The position numbers were made by a program, and so were the translations under genes. From NCBI RefSeq assembly GCF_020164595.1, contig NZ_JAIQZE010000011.1, positions 1-64,000 of the forward strand: a stretch of DNA of 64,000 nt, written 5' to 3'. Below the pieces are notes generated by a model. It worked only from the letters and a program-made list of their open reading frames with translations. It searched no databases and was not told the origin of the DNA. The stretch comes from Psychroflexus longus (lineage in GTDB: Bacteria; Bacteroidota; Bacteroidia; Flavobacteriales; Flavobacteriaceae). Below are positions 42,511 to 50,802 of the stretch, in pieces. Numbering within the stretch: the first letter of the stretch is position 1; each line of letters opens with the position of its first letter.

Positions 42511-43733
42511 TGTTGGTTTAACCCAAAATCAGCATACGCATCCATACCGTGTTCATGAATATCAAGTCCTTCAACTTCGTGTTTCGCAGAAACTCTTAAA
42601 CCATATACTTTTTTCAGAGGTATTAATATGATGCAAGCACTCAAACAGCAAAATCCTCCAATAGTCATCACAGATGCAAACTGGATAAAAAGTTGATTTA
42701 GACTAGCTATACTTCCAAATATTCCAACTGCAAGAGTTCCCCAAATCCCACAACATAAATGGACAGGTATTGCACCTACGGGATCGTCTACCCTTAATAT
42801 ATCCATAAGCTTTACAGCCAAAACAATGATCAAACCTGCTATGAGTCCTATACAAATAGCTTCAAGAGGAGACATGAGGTCTGCTCCGGCTGTAATTCCA
42901 ACCAGCCCTCCTAAAACTCCGTTCATAAACATAGTAACGTCAAAATTTCTAAAAACCATAAAACTACTTATACAGGCTCCGAGTCCACCTGCAGCTGCAG
43001 CCAAGCTTGTGGTAACCAAAACCAACGATGTACTCGAGGTCTCTGCAGAAAGCACAGATCCTCCGTTGAACCCAAACCAACCAAACCATAGTAGAAATAC
43101 TCCAGTTGCAGCGAGAGGTATATTATGTCCGGGGATAGCAAAGATTTTTTTTCCTTTAAATTTCCCTATTCGTGGTCCTAAAAAAATGACTGCCATCAAT
43201 GCTGCCCATCCACCCACAGAGTGTACCAAGGTTGATCCTGCAAAATCGTAAAAGCCAAAATCGCTCAAAAAACCACCGCCCCAAAGCCAGGAACCGCTAA
43301 TGGGATAAATTATGCCTACGTAAATGATGGAAAAAATCATAAAAGCACCAATCTTGATTCGTTCTGCTACAGCTCCAGAGACAATAGTCGCCGCTGTTGC
43401 GGCAAACATTCCTTGAAATAAGAAATCTGTCCAATACGTATAACCGCCTTCTGCATAAGCTTCTGTAAGTCCATTTTCTGGGAGCTCAAGTCCAATTCCA
43501 CTTAAACCCAACCAACCATTAAAATCCCCTGGATACATTAAATTGAAACCAATCAGGTAATAGAGTATTAAACCAGAACAAATAATAAAGAAATTTTTGA
43601 ACAGGATATTGATTGTATTTTTTTGACGAGTTAGCCCGATTTCAAGTAAGGAAAATCCAAGATGCATGATAAAGACCAAAGCGATACATAACATCATCCA
43701 TAAATTATTTGCTGTAAATAATGCCTGGTTCAT
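42507..43733 (-). CDS. amt: Ammonium transporter
   Basis: A 408-residue Amt/Rh channel with about 11 helices. The twin-histidine pore residues are present: the first in STLVHSVGGWAALMA and the second in IPVHLCCGIWGTLAVG. The family loop GFNGGSVLSAE and the aromatic gate region FLFQGMFAATAATIVSGAVAE are also visible. It conducts NH3/NH4+ into the cell. The C-terminal tail is long (KHEVEGLDIHEHGMDAYADF), as in GlnK-regulated members. It starts 5 nt after glnK, so regulation by the adjacent P-II protein is likely. No signal peptide of the E. coli AmtB type is seen. Confidence 0.94.
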   Translation of the reverse strand: MNQALFTANNLWMMLCIALVFIMHLGFSLLEIGLTRQKNTINILFKNFFIICSGLILYYLIGFNLMYPGDFNGWLGLSGIGLELPENGLTEAYAEGGYTYWTDFLFQGMFAATAATIVSGAVAERIKIGAFMIFSIIYVGIIYPISGSWLWGGGFLSDFGFYDFAGSTLVHSVGGWAALMAVIFLGPRIGKFKGKKIFAIPGHNIPLAATGVFLLWFGWFGFNGGSVLSAETSSTSLVLVTTSLAAAAGGLGACISSFMVFRNFDVTMFMNGVLGGLVGITAGADLMSPLEAICIGLIAGLIIVLAVKLMDILRVDDPVGAIPVHLCCGIWGTLAVGIFGSIASLNQLFIQFASVMTIGGFCCLSACIILIPLKKVYGLRVSAKHEVEGLDIHEHGMDAYADFGLNQH

Positions 43734-43738
43734 ATAGT

Positions 43739-44077
43739 TTATTTAATAGATTTCATCCCTCTTTCGTTGGTTCTGATTCTTATACAATCTTCAATGTTTG
43801 AGATGAAAATTTTACCATCTCCAACATCCCCAGTTCTTGAATGTTCGATTATAGTGTCAATTGTTTTCTCGACAAAGTCATCAGAAACGACAATAACTAA
43901 ATATCGCCTTTGGATATCGGTTGTACTGTAGGAGATACCCCTGTATACGTGACCTTGTTGTTCGTTTCCTACGCCGGTAACATCCCAGTAGCTAAAAAAA
44001 TTCACCTGGATATTATGAAGTGCTTCTTTGACTTTATCAAAACGTGACTTTCTTATAATAGCCTCTATTTTTTTCAT
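43739..44077 (-). CDS. glnK: Nitrogen regulatory protein P-II (GlnK/GlnB)
   Basis: A 112-residue P-II protein. MKKIEAIIRKSRFDKVKEAL matches the start, and VGDGKIFIS with RIRTNERG matches the P-II C-terminal region (B and C loops). The T-loop shows TGVGNEQQGHVYRG with a Tyr50 at the place of the uridylylated Tyr51. The strand before it is unusual (VNFFSYWDVTGVG instead of the common TV.EV.GFGRQ). P-II senses 2-oxoglutarate and ATP/ADP and blocks the ammonium channel. Its place directly before amt supports the GlnK assignment. Confidence 0.92.
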   Translation of the reverse strand: MKKIEAIIRKSRFDKVKEALHNIQVNFFSYWDVTGVGNEQQGHVYRGISYSTTDIQRRYLVIVVSDDFVEKTIDTIIEHSRTGDVGDGKIFISNIEDCIRIRTNERGMKSIK

Positions 44078-44120
44078 ACGAACTTTATTTAGGGGTAAAT
44101 CTACAATAAAGTCTTATAAA

Positions 44121-44157
44121 AATAAAAACACCCCTATCTAAATGGGGTGTTTTTATT
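44121..44157. terminator. Terminator between glnK and the thioesterase
   Basis: A 14-bp stem, AATAAAAACACCCC / GGGGTGTTTTTATT, about 135 nt downstream of the thioesterase stop on the minus strand and just upstream of glnK. It isolates the amt-glnK unit. The rest of 44158-44291 is AT-rich without a visible gene. Confidence 0.75.
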
Positions 44158-44291
44158 TTAAGATTCATTTTAAAACTAAAATTCAATAAAATCACATATA
44201 AATTCTAAATTGAATTTTTCATTCCACTAAAAAAATGATCTGTTATTTCAATAAAATTTAAAGGAATCTAATTGTTTAGAATCTCTATAAA

Positions 44292-44834
44292 TTATTTCAT
44301 GATCACATTGTGTTGTTTTAAAACGCTTTGATATTCTTTTTTATCAAATTTAAAATTTGAGAAGATTTCATCATGACGTGATCTGTTTTCCATCCGTTTG
44401 ATGTTTTTGATAAATCGGCGGTAATCATCTTCAGATTCCAATTTCAAACCTGGTACTTCCGCTGATTTGCCATTTTTATCTTTTGCAACCATAGTAAAAT
44501 AGGATGAATTGCAATGCTTTTTAGTTCCATCATGGATATGTTCAGATTCTACTCTTATCCCAACTACCATGGAAGTCCTTCCTACATAATTTATGGTAGA
44601 TTTCAATGTTAGGAGCTCACCAACCTCAACAGGATTTAAAAAATCTACACGGTCAACACTAGCTGTGACACAATAGTTTTCTGAATGTTTGGAGGCACAG
44701 GCAAAGGCCACCTGGTCCAATAAGGATAAAATGAATCCTCCATGAATTTTACCTCCAAAATTGGAATGGGAGGGGAGCATCAATTGGCTAAGTATGACTG
44801 CAGATTCTGAACTATGTTTAAATTTCTTGGTCAT
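44292..44834 (-). CDS. Acyl-CoA thioesterase, hotdog fold
   Basis: The ATG at 44834 (MTKKFKHSSESAVI) is preferred; it overlaps the rmuC stop by 17 nt and gives 180 residues. An upstream in-frame start at 44870 lies deeper inside rmuC. The protein matches single-domain bacterial YciA-like thioesterases: PSHSNFGGKIHGGFILSLLD with the catalytic Asp/Asn region, then CVTASVDRVDFLNPVEVGE and INYVGRTSMVVGIRVES. A C-terminal extension (EDDYRRFIKNIKRMENRS) is common in this group. It hydrolyses acyl-CoA to free acid; chain length unknown. Confidence 0.88.
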   Translation of the reverse strand: MTKKFKHSSESAVILSQLMLPSHSNFGGKIHGGFILSLLDQVAFACASKHSENYCVTASVDRVDFLNPVEVGELLTLKSTINYVGRTSMVVGIRVESEHIHDGTKKHCNSSYFTMVAKDKNGKSAEVPGLKLESEDDYRRFIKNIKRMENRSRHDEIFSNFKFDKKEYQSVLKQHNVIMK

Positions 44835-46167
44835 TGGTTTGATTTTTATGTGCAATCCATTTTGGATCAATTCTTTTTTTTGTGGTGACTCCCAGATTTT
44901 TCAAAACTTCAACGTCTTTTATAAGATTCTGTTGTCCAGTAAGCTTTTTCATGGCTTGATCGTAAGTAGATTTTGTGGATTCTATGCGGTTTCCTAAAGC
45001 ATCCAATCCCTCGATCAAATTCACAAATTTATCATATAAATCTCCAGCATGTTTTGCAATTTCCAGTGCGTTTTGCTGTTGCTTTTCATTACTCCATACC
45101 ATATCCACGGTTCTCAAGGTAGAAAGTAAAGTCGTAGGACTTACCATTAATATATTATCCTGAAAAGCAGTATAAAAAAAGTTTGAATTCTCACTTTGAG
45201 CCAAAAACAGAGCTGGTTCTACAGGAATAAACATGAGTATGAAATCTGGAGAAGCATTTCCTCCCAATAAATCATATCGCTTTTCTTTTAAGCCCTTCAG
45301 GTGAGTTTCCAGAGACTTCACATGAGCTTTCAGATAAGTTTGTTTTTTCTGCTCATCTTCAGTATTGATGTAATGTTCATAGGCTTTTAAACTAACTTTA
45401 GAATCGATGACCATCAACTTTTCATTGGGTAAATGCACCACCACATCCGGTAGTTTACTTACCCCATTTTCATCTTTGTAATGCGACTGGATTTCATATT
45501 CTCTACCTTTCACCAATCCAGACTTTTGCAAGACTTTTTCCAGAATCATTTCGCCCCAATTCCCCTGTGTTTTATTGTCGCCCTTTAAAGCTTTGGTCAA
45601 ATTGTTGGCTTCTTCAGAAATTTTCAGATTTTGCTCATTCAGATGTTTCAGCTGTTCACCCAATTGAGAATGGCCTTTAAGAAAATCAGTATTTGTTTTT
45701 TCAATTTTGGTCTCAAAGGAATTGAGTTTTTCTTTCAATGGATCCAAAATATGAGAGATATTTTTTCTGTTCTCCAGAGTAAACTTTTCAGACTTTTGTT
45801 CCAAAATTCGCTGAGCTAAGTTTTCAAACTCTTCTCCGAATTTTTTCTGCAGGTCTTGCATTTCTATTTTTTGCTCCGACCATTGTCGTTTTAAACCTTC
45901 GAGTTCGGTTGCTTTCTGGGTAAATTTATTCTGAATTTGATAGCGTTCATTTAATTCAGATTTCAATTCAGCTTGAAGTTTTTCGTTAGCTTTTGAGTAT
46001 TCGTCTTTGGCTTTTTCTTCACGCTGAAGGGATTCAGTATAAAGGGATTCAAAATGAGAAGATGTCGTTTGCCATTTTAAAATCGATGAGCGGTCTATCA
46101 ATTTAGCGATGACAAATCCCAAAATTGAGGCAACTGCACCAACTATTATTAAACTTGACATGTCCAT
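44818..46167 (-). CDS. rmuC: DNA recombination protein RmuC
   Basis: A 449-residue protein with an N-terminal hydrophobic anchor (about 4-22). A long coiled coil follows (about 35-185, many Glu/Lys/Gln heptads). The RmuC domain has KGDNKTQGNWGEMILEKVLQ, GLVKGREYEIQ, PDVVVHLPNEKLMVIDSKVS and FILMFIPVEPAL, the usual family order. RmuC limits inversion between repeats; the PD-(D/E)XK-like fold is thought to cut DNA structures. Both the first and third codons are ATG, and the start at 46167 is kept. It overlaps the thioesterase start by 17 nt. Confidence 0.92.
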   Translation of the reverse strand: MDMSSLIIVGAVASILGFVIAKLIDRSSILKWQTTSSHFESLYTESLQREEKAKDEYSKANEKLQAELKSELNERYQIQNKFTQKATELEGLKRQWSEQKIEMQDLQKKFGEEFENLAQRILEQKSEKFTLENRKNISHILDPLKEKLNSFETKIEKTNTDFLKGHSQLGEQLKHLNEQNLKISEEANNLTKALKGDNKTQGNWGEMILEKVLQKSGLVKGREYEIQSHYKDENGVSKLPDVVVHLPNEKLMVIDSKVSLKAYEHYINTEDEQKKQTYLKAHVKSLETHLKGLKEKRYDLLGGNASPDFILMFIPVEPALFLAQSENSNFFYTAFQDNILMVSPTTLLSTLRTVDMVWSNEKQQQNALEIAKHAGDLYDKFVNLIEGLDALGNRIESTKSTYDQAMKKLTGQQNLIKDVEVLKNLGVTTKKRIDPKWIAHKNQTNDQEI

Positions 46168-46227
46168 AAAAGAGATTTTTTCAAATATAGAAAAGGAATC
46201 CTTAGAAAAGCTAACTTAAGATCGGCT

Positions 46228-47829
46228 CTACTTAGATTTTTTAACTTCAGAGAGATCCAAAAGATTAAAAGGATTAATACCCAAACCTTCGACAGCTTTG
46301 GATCTAAAGCGAACCACCTCATCGTAATATAAAGGGATAACTGGAGCTTCTTCAATCAACAGAGAATCCATTCGTGCATACAACTCATACCTCAACGAAT
46401 CATTGGTAATACTCAAGGCTTCTTCATAGAGTTGATCGTAAGTTTCATTCTTAAAATGAGTGTAATTGGGACCATTTGGAGAAAAGTTTTCACTGTAAAA
46501 TAACGACAAATAATTAATGGCATCGGGATAATCTGCAATCCAGCTAGCTCTGAAATTATCCAATTGTCCTGCAGAACGTTTTTGACGAATGGTTGAAGGT
46601 GGCATGACATCAATTTCCACACGAACTCCAATTTTTTGAACTTCCTTTTGAATAAATTCTACCAGATCTATATAAGATGGGTTTGTACTAATAGTAAGTT
46701 GAGGAGTTTTTACTCCTGTTTCTTCTTTAAATTTCTGAATAAGAGCTCTTGCCTTTTCTGGTTGATAAGTATAGCCTTCTGTTTTTGAACGACCAGAAAG
46801 TCCTTCAGGGATAAAACCTCTATATGCTGGAATACCAATGTTATTTCTGAGAAATTTTATCATTTTATCACGATCGAAAGCATAGTTGATAGCTTGCCGA
46901 AACGCTCTCGATTTCATTTCTTCAGACTCAGAATCTAAATAAAACCCTAGATATTCTGTATTGAGGTATGGACTTTTCTCCATACTTATGTTGGTCTCAA
47001 ATTTGGGGTTCAATTCACCAGATATAGTGATTAGTTCGTCTTTGTAAGACGGATCCAAACCACTAAGGAAATCTAATTTTCCTTGCACAAAAGCTAAAAA
47101 TTCACTTTGCTTATCTGGTAAAAAAGTGATCGCTACGGCTTCCAGGTAAGGTAGTGGGTTGCCAATATCATCTGTTTTGAAATAAAGCTCATTTTTCCTT
47201 AAAACCAGTTTTTCTCCTATTTCCCAGCGTTTAAATTTAAATGCACCTGTGCCAATAGGAGAAGTTTGAAAATCTAACTCATTCATTTCCATAGGAATTA
47301 CAGAGCAGAATTTAGAAGTCAATAACCCCAAAAACGCTGGAAACTTTTGTTTAAGTTCAATTTTAATGACGGAATCATTCTTGGCTTCAATTCTCTCTAC
47401 ATCAGACATCACCCAACTTCCTGGTGAAGCTACCTTTGGATCGGTAAGACGTTTTAAGCTGTATTCTACATCCTGAGCTAAAACCTGTCGGGTTGAATCT
47501 TGGCCAAAAATTCTGTGTTTATGAAAATAAACATCGCTTCTCAGTTCAAACGTATAGGTTAATCCATCTTCAGAAATAGACCAGTTTTTAGCAATATCGC
47601 CTTTAGTTACAAGGTTTTCATCAAGTTTTACCAACGTATTATAAAGTTGGTGAGTCGGCCAGATGTTTCGTTGATCTTTGGCAAAAGCTGGATCTAGTGA
47701 GGTGATATTGGCGTGTTCGTTGTATCTAAAGACTAGGTGATCGCGATCCTTAAAATCATCATCTGAGCATGAAGATAGCAGTATCAAAATCAACAGAAAA
47801 AGTAAAGATAGAGTAGAGTAGGACTTCAA
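46228..47829 (-). CDS. ABC transporter substrate-binding lipoprotein, family 5 (peptide/nickel type)
   Basis: A 533-residue protein if translated from TTG 47829, which gives a tidy lipoprotein signal (MKSYSTLSLLFLLILILLSSC, lipobox LSSC). Another in-frame TTG at 47868 would add 13 residues before it. The SBP_bac_5 fold is clear: NWSISEDGLTYTFELRSDVY, VLAQDVEYSLKRL, PIGTGAFKFKRWEIGEKLVL, FRQAINYAFDRDKMI, IPAYRGFIPEGL and VRVEIDVMPPSTIRQKR. Members bind oligopeptides, dipeptides or nickel-type ligands. No permease or ATPase genes are adjacent, so the transporter partners lie elsewhere. Confidence 0.87.
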   Translation of the reverse strand: MKSYSTLSLLFLLILILLSSCSDDDFKDRDHLVFRYNEHANITSLDPAFAKDQRNIWPTHQLYNTLVKLDENLVTKGDIAKNWSISEDGLTYTFELRSDVYFHKHRIFGQDSTRQVLAQDVEYSLKRLTDPKVASPGSWVMSDVERIEAKNDSVIKIELKQKFPAFLGLLTSKFCSVIPMEMNELDFQTSPIGTGAFKFKRWEIGEKLVLRKNELYFKTDDIGNPLPYLEAVAITFLPDKQSEFLAFVQGKLDFLSGLDPSYKDELITISGELNPKFETNISMEKSPYLNTEYLGFYLDSESEEMKSRAFRQAINYAFDRDKMIKFLRNNIGIPAYRGFIPEGLSGRSKTEGYTYQPEKARALIQKFKEETGVKTPQLTISTNPSYIDLVEFIQKEVQKIGVRVEIDVMPPSTIRQKRSAGQLDNFRASWIADYPDAINYLSLFYSENFSPNGPNYTHFKNETYDQLYEEALSITNDSLRYELYARMDSLLIEEAPVIPLYYDEVVRFRSKAVEGLGINPFNLLDLSEVKKSK

Positions 47830-47931
47830 TTTTCGAAAATAAATTATAGTTGGTATCTTTGCAAACAATTGCGAATATAGAGGTTTCTACTGAATTTGTT
47901 TTCGATCACCTGAGTCCTCCAAAACTTAATT

Positions 47932-49266
47932 ATGTCCACACCAAAAGTAGCATTTTATACCTTAGGCTGTAAATTGAATTTTTCAGAAACCTCCACTATA
48001 GCTAGGAATTTTCAGGAGAAAGGGTACGAACGTGTAGAGTTTGAAAACGACCCAGATGTGGTGGTCATCAATACCTGCAGCGTGACCGAAAATGCGGATA
48101 AGCGTTTTAAAACTATTGTCAAACAAGCTCAAAAAACTAATCCTGACGCCTTTATTATAGGAATAGGTTGTTATGCACAACTTAAACCAGAAGAACTTGC
48201 AGATGTAAATGGAGTGGATTTGGTTCTTGGAGCAACCGAAAAGTTTAAGGTAACTGATTATATCACAGATCTCACTAAAAATGATTTTGGCGAGGTACAT
48301 TCGTGTGAAATTGATGAAGCCGATTTTTATGTGGGATCGTACTCCATAGGAGATCGAACGCGGGCTTTTCTCAAAGTCCAGGATGGTTGTGATTATAAAT
48401 GTACCTACTGTACGATCCCACTGGCACGTGGAATTTCCAGGTCAGATAAATTGGAAAATGTTCTCAAAAATGCCAAAGAAATCTCAGAGCAGGGCATCAA
48501 AGAAATTGTGTTAACTGGTGTTAATATTGGAGATTATGGAAAAGGTGAATTTGGAAATAAGAAACATGAACATACATTCTTAGACCTTGTCAAAGCACTT
48601 GATCATGTGGACGGTATCGACAGAGTAAGAATTTCTTCGATAGAACCGAACTTGCTTAAAGACGAAACTATAAATTTTGTAGCAGACAGTAATTGTTTTG
48701 TGCCTCATTTTCATATTCCACTCCAAAGTGGAAGCAATGCACTTTTGAAAAAAATGCGGAGACGCTACATGAGAGAACTTTATATAGATCGTGTAGAAAG
48801 CATTAAAAGAAAGATGCCAGATGCTTGCATTGGTGTAGACGTTATTGTTGGTTTTCCGGGAGAGACGGATGAATTATTCTTAGAGACATTCAATTTTCTA
48901 AATGAGTTGGACATCTCTTATTTGCATGTCTTCACTTTTTCAGAACGAGACAATACTCCAGCTGCTGAAATGGATGATGTGGTGCCTTTAAAAGTAAGAA
49001 AAAAACGCAGCAAAATGCTAAGGGGACTTTCTGCAAAAAAAAGACGCGCTTTTTATGAAAGTCAGTTGAATTCAACTCATGAAGTTTTATTTGAAGGAGA
49101 AAATAAATCTGGTTATATTCATGGTTTCACCGAAAATTATGTGAAAGTAAAAACATTCTGGAATCCAGAGCTTATAAATACAAAACATCATGTTTTTCTA
49201 AATGAAATTGATGATGATGGGCTGGTTAAAATTGATTTTGTAAATGAATGTGAGCTCGCAGAATAA
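47932..49266 (+). CDS. mtaB: tRNA (N6-threonylcarbamoyladenosine37-C2)-methylthiotransferase MtaB
   Basis: A 444-residue radical-SAM methylthiotransferase. The N-terminal UPF0004 domain carries Cys13 (LGCKLNFSE), Cys49 (INTCSVTENADK) and Cys80 (IGCYAQ). The radical SAM cluster is Cys153-x3-Cys157-x2-Cys160 in DGCDYKCTYCTIPLARG. A C-terminal TRAM-like region follows. MtaB converts t6A37 to ms2t6A37, acting after TsaD, which is also encoded in this window (3802-4827). The LNFSET version of the N-terminal motif separates MtaB from MiaB and RimO. It is monocistronic as far as I can see. Confidence 0.93.
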   Translation: MSTPKVAFYTLGCKLNFSETSTIARNFQEKGYERVEFENDPDVVVINTCSVTENADKRFKTIVKQAQKTNPDAFIIGIGCYAQLKPEELADVNGVDLVLGATEKFKVTDYITDLTKNDFGEVHSCEIDEADFYVGSYSIGDRTRAFLKVQDGCDYKCTYCTIPLARGISRSDKLENVLKNAKEISEQGIKEIVLTGVNIGDYGKGEFGNKKHEHTFLDLVKALDHVDGIDRVRISSIEPNLLKDETINFVADSNCFVPHFHIPLQSGSNALLKKMRRRYMRELYIDRVESIKRKMPDACIGVDVIVGFPGETDELFLETFNFLNELDISYLHVFTFSERDNTPAAEMDDVVPLKVRKKRSKMLRGLSAKKRRAFYESQLNSTHEVLFEGENKSGYIHGFTENYVKVKTFWNPELINTKHHVFLNEIDDDGLVKIDFVNECELAE

Positions 49267-49431
49267 ATGAATTCATCAATCCAATCGCATATCTTTAGAT
49301 CAAGTCCAAATAAAAAGCTAAAGTTGAAATAAATAAGGTAGACCTAAGATTCATTATTTACTTTTATTCACTAATATGATTTTAAATTGTATTTCAAAAA
49401 ACTGAATATTAACTAATAATAAATTTCAATT

Positions 49432-50064
49432 ATGGCACATTTAAGATTGGGCGATACAGCACCAGATTTTACACAACAAACTTCTGAAGGAGAAATTTCA
49501 TTTCACGATTGGTTAGGCGATAGTTGGGGTATTATTTATTCTCACCCTGCTGATTTCACACCAGTGTGTACCACTGAATTGGGCAGAACTGCTCAATTAA
49601 AAGATGAGTTTGACAAAAGAGGTGTAAAGGTTATTGCCTTAAGTGTTGATCCAGTAAAAGATCATCACGAATGGATCAAGGACATTAACGAAACACAAAA
49701 TACAAATGTAAACTTTCCAATTATTGCAGACGAGGATAGAAAAGTAGCAGAGTTGTATGACATGATTCATCCTAATGCTTCAGAAAAAGCGACTGTTCGT
49801 TCTGTATTTGTAATTGGACCTGATAAAAAAATCAAGTTGACATTAACTTATCCACCTTCTACAGGTAGAAATTTCAATGAATTACTTAGAGTGATCGATA
49901 GTCTTCAATTAACAGCTAACCATAAATTAGCAACTCCGGCAGATTGGAAACAAGGCGATGATGCCATCATCTCTCCTTCTGTAAGTCATGAAGAAGCGAA
50001 AAAATTATTTCCAGATTATGTAGAAGTTAAGCCTTACTTAAGAACTACTTCCTACAAAAAATAA
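49432..50064 (+). CDS. Peroxiredoxin, 1-Cys (Prx6-like) type
   Basis: A 210-residue peroxiredoxin with the catalytic Cys46 in HPADFTPVCTTELG (38-51), the conserved Arg in KATVRSVFVIGP and a C-terminal dimerisation arm typical of the Prx6 group (TTSYKK end, TPADWKQGDDAIISPSV). No other cysteine exists in the protein, so it needs an external thiol for turnover. It reduces H2O2, organic peroxides and peroxynitrite. A 165-nt spacer lies upstream without a clear TANNTTTG element; it ends in a terminator shared with the next gene. Bacillithiol, suggested by bshA, is a candidate reductant by inference. Confidence 0.92.
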   Translation: MAHLRLGDTAPDFTQQTSEGEISFHDWLGDSWGIIYSHPADFTPVCTTELGRTAQLKDEFDKRGVKVIALSVDPVKDHHEWIKDINETQNTNVNFPIIADEDRKVAELYDMIHPNASEKATVRSVFVIGPDKKIKLTLTYPPSTGRNFNELLRVIDSLQLTANHKLATPADWKQGDDAIISPSVSHEEAKKLFPDYVEVKPYLRTTSYKK

Positions 50065-50079
50065 ACTTGGAACACTTCA

Positions 50080-50114
50080 AAAACTCTCTATCAAAAGATA
50101 GGGAGTTTTTTTAT
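50080..50114. terminator. Terminator after peroxiredoxin
   Basis: Arms AAACTCTCTATC and GATAGGGAGTTTT (one G-U pair) with AAAA loop and a T run. It lies between convergent genes. Confidence 0.82.
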
Positions 50115-50671
50115 TCAATCAAGTTTCCCTCCTTATCTATATGAATGCCCTTGTATAAACGATCGTAGGTGTAGGATTCCCAAAAATAAGTTTCTTCAAC
50201 TGCATTAAAAATTCTGGAAATTTTCTCCTCAAATCGTTCCAAAATGAAATTGTCATCATTTCCCATGACGACGCGTTCAAAATTATTTTCTTTAGTAAAT
50301 GCAGTCAATGGAATACCAATAAAATAGCGGTTGCTCGATAGATAGAACGCTCCGTTCTTTAATTCACCTGAAAAGGTTTTTTTAAAAACGAATCCTTCAC
50401 TTTCGTAGCTGAGTTGTAAAGTCTCATCATCAATAAATTTTAAGTTGACGAAAGTGATGGACAGTGGTATTTTGATATCAAAAAATTCGTCAATTCCTTT
50501 AAGAGATGCAGACATGGAAGGACTGTCGTAGGAGTTGATCAGGTAGTAGCCCTCCATAAGACTCAGTTGACCCTCATAGATTTTCACAGATTCCTCAGGA
50601 AGTTTTCGGGATCCGCAAGATTGAAGTAAAACCAAAGTGGTAAAAAAAAGGAGGTATTTGATGATTTTCAT
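50111..50671 (-). CDS. Small lipoprotein, function unknown
   Basis: The ATG at 50671 gives a lipoprotein signal (MKIIKYLLFFTTLVLLQSC, lipobox LQSC) and 186 residues; a longer frame from 50722 adds an N-terminal stretch that masks the signal. The mature part is mixed beta with KIYEGQLSLMEGYYLINSYD, YESEGFVFKKTFSGELKNGA and an aromatic C-terminal end (WESYTYDRLYKGIHID). No family is recognised. Its coding is well supported by the signal peptide and open length. Convergent with peroxiredoxin and divergent from the ATP-grasp gene. Confidence 0.75.
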   Translation of the reverse strand: MKIIKYLLFFTTLVLLQSCGSRKLPEESVKIYEGQLSLMEGYYLINSYDSPSMSASLKGIDEFFDIKIPLSITFVNLKFIDDETLQLSYESEGFVFKKTFSGELKNGAFYLSSNRYFIGIPLTAFTKENNFERVVMGNDDNFILERFEEKISRIFNAVEETYFWESYTYDRLYKGIHIDKEGNLIE

Positions 50672-50774
50672 TGAATGAATAGTTTTGACCAAATTATGAT
50701 AATATGAAAAGAATTGCGTCAAAATCTTCCTTATTTATTTTTTTGCAAGAATAATTTTGAATTTAATTTTAAGC

Positions 50775-50782
50775 TACATTTG
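50775..50782 (+). promoter_or_regulatory. -7 promoter element of the amidoligase cassette
   Basis: TACATTTG matches TANNTTTG, 20 nt before the ATP-grasp ATG. A TTTG at 50756-50759 lies 15 nt upstream, somewhat short for a -33. Confidence 0.5.
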
Positions 50783-50802
50783 ATAGGTTATTTAATTCAT
50801 TA

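Noticed and set aside
42826-43251. A 141-codon plus-strand frame inside amt
   Set aside because: The amt gene on the minus strand has full family motifs over the same bases. The frame is a proline/alanine-rich shadow of membrane-helix codons.
49267-49431. A short frame beginning ATGAATTCA after mtaB
   Set aside because: Only 21 codons, ends quickly, and no family features; the region is better seen as the peroxiredoxin upstream spacer.
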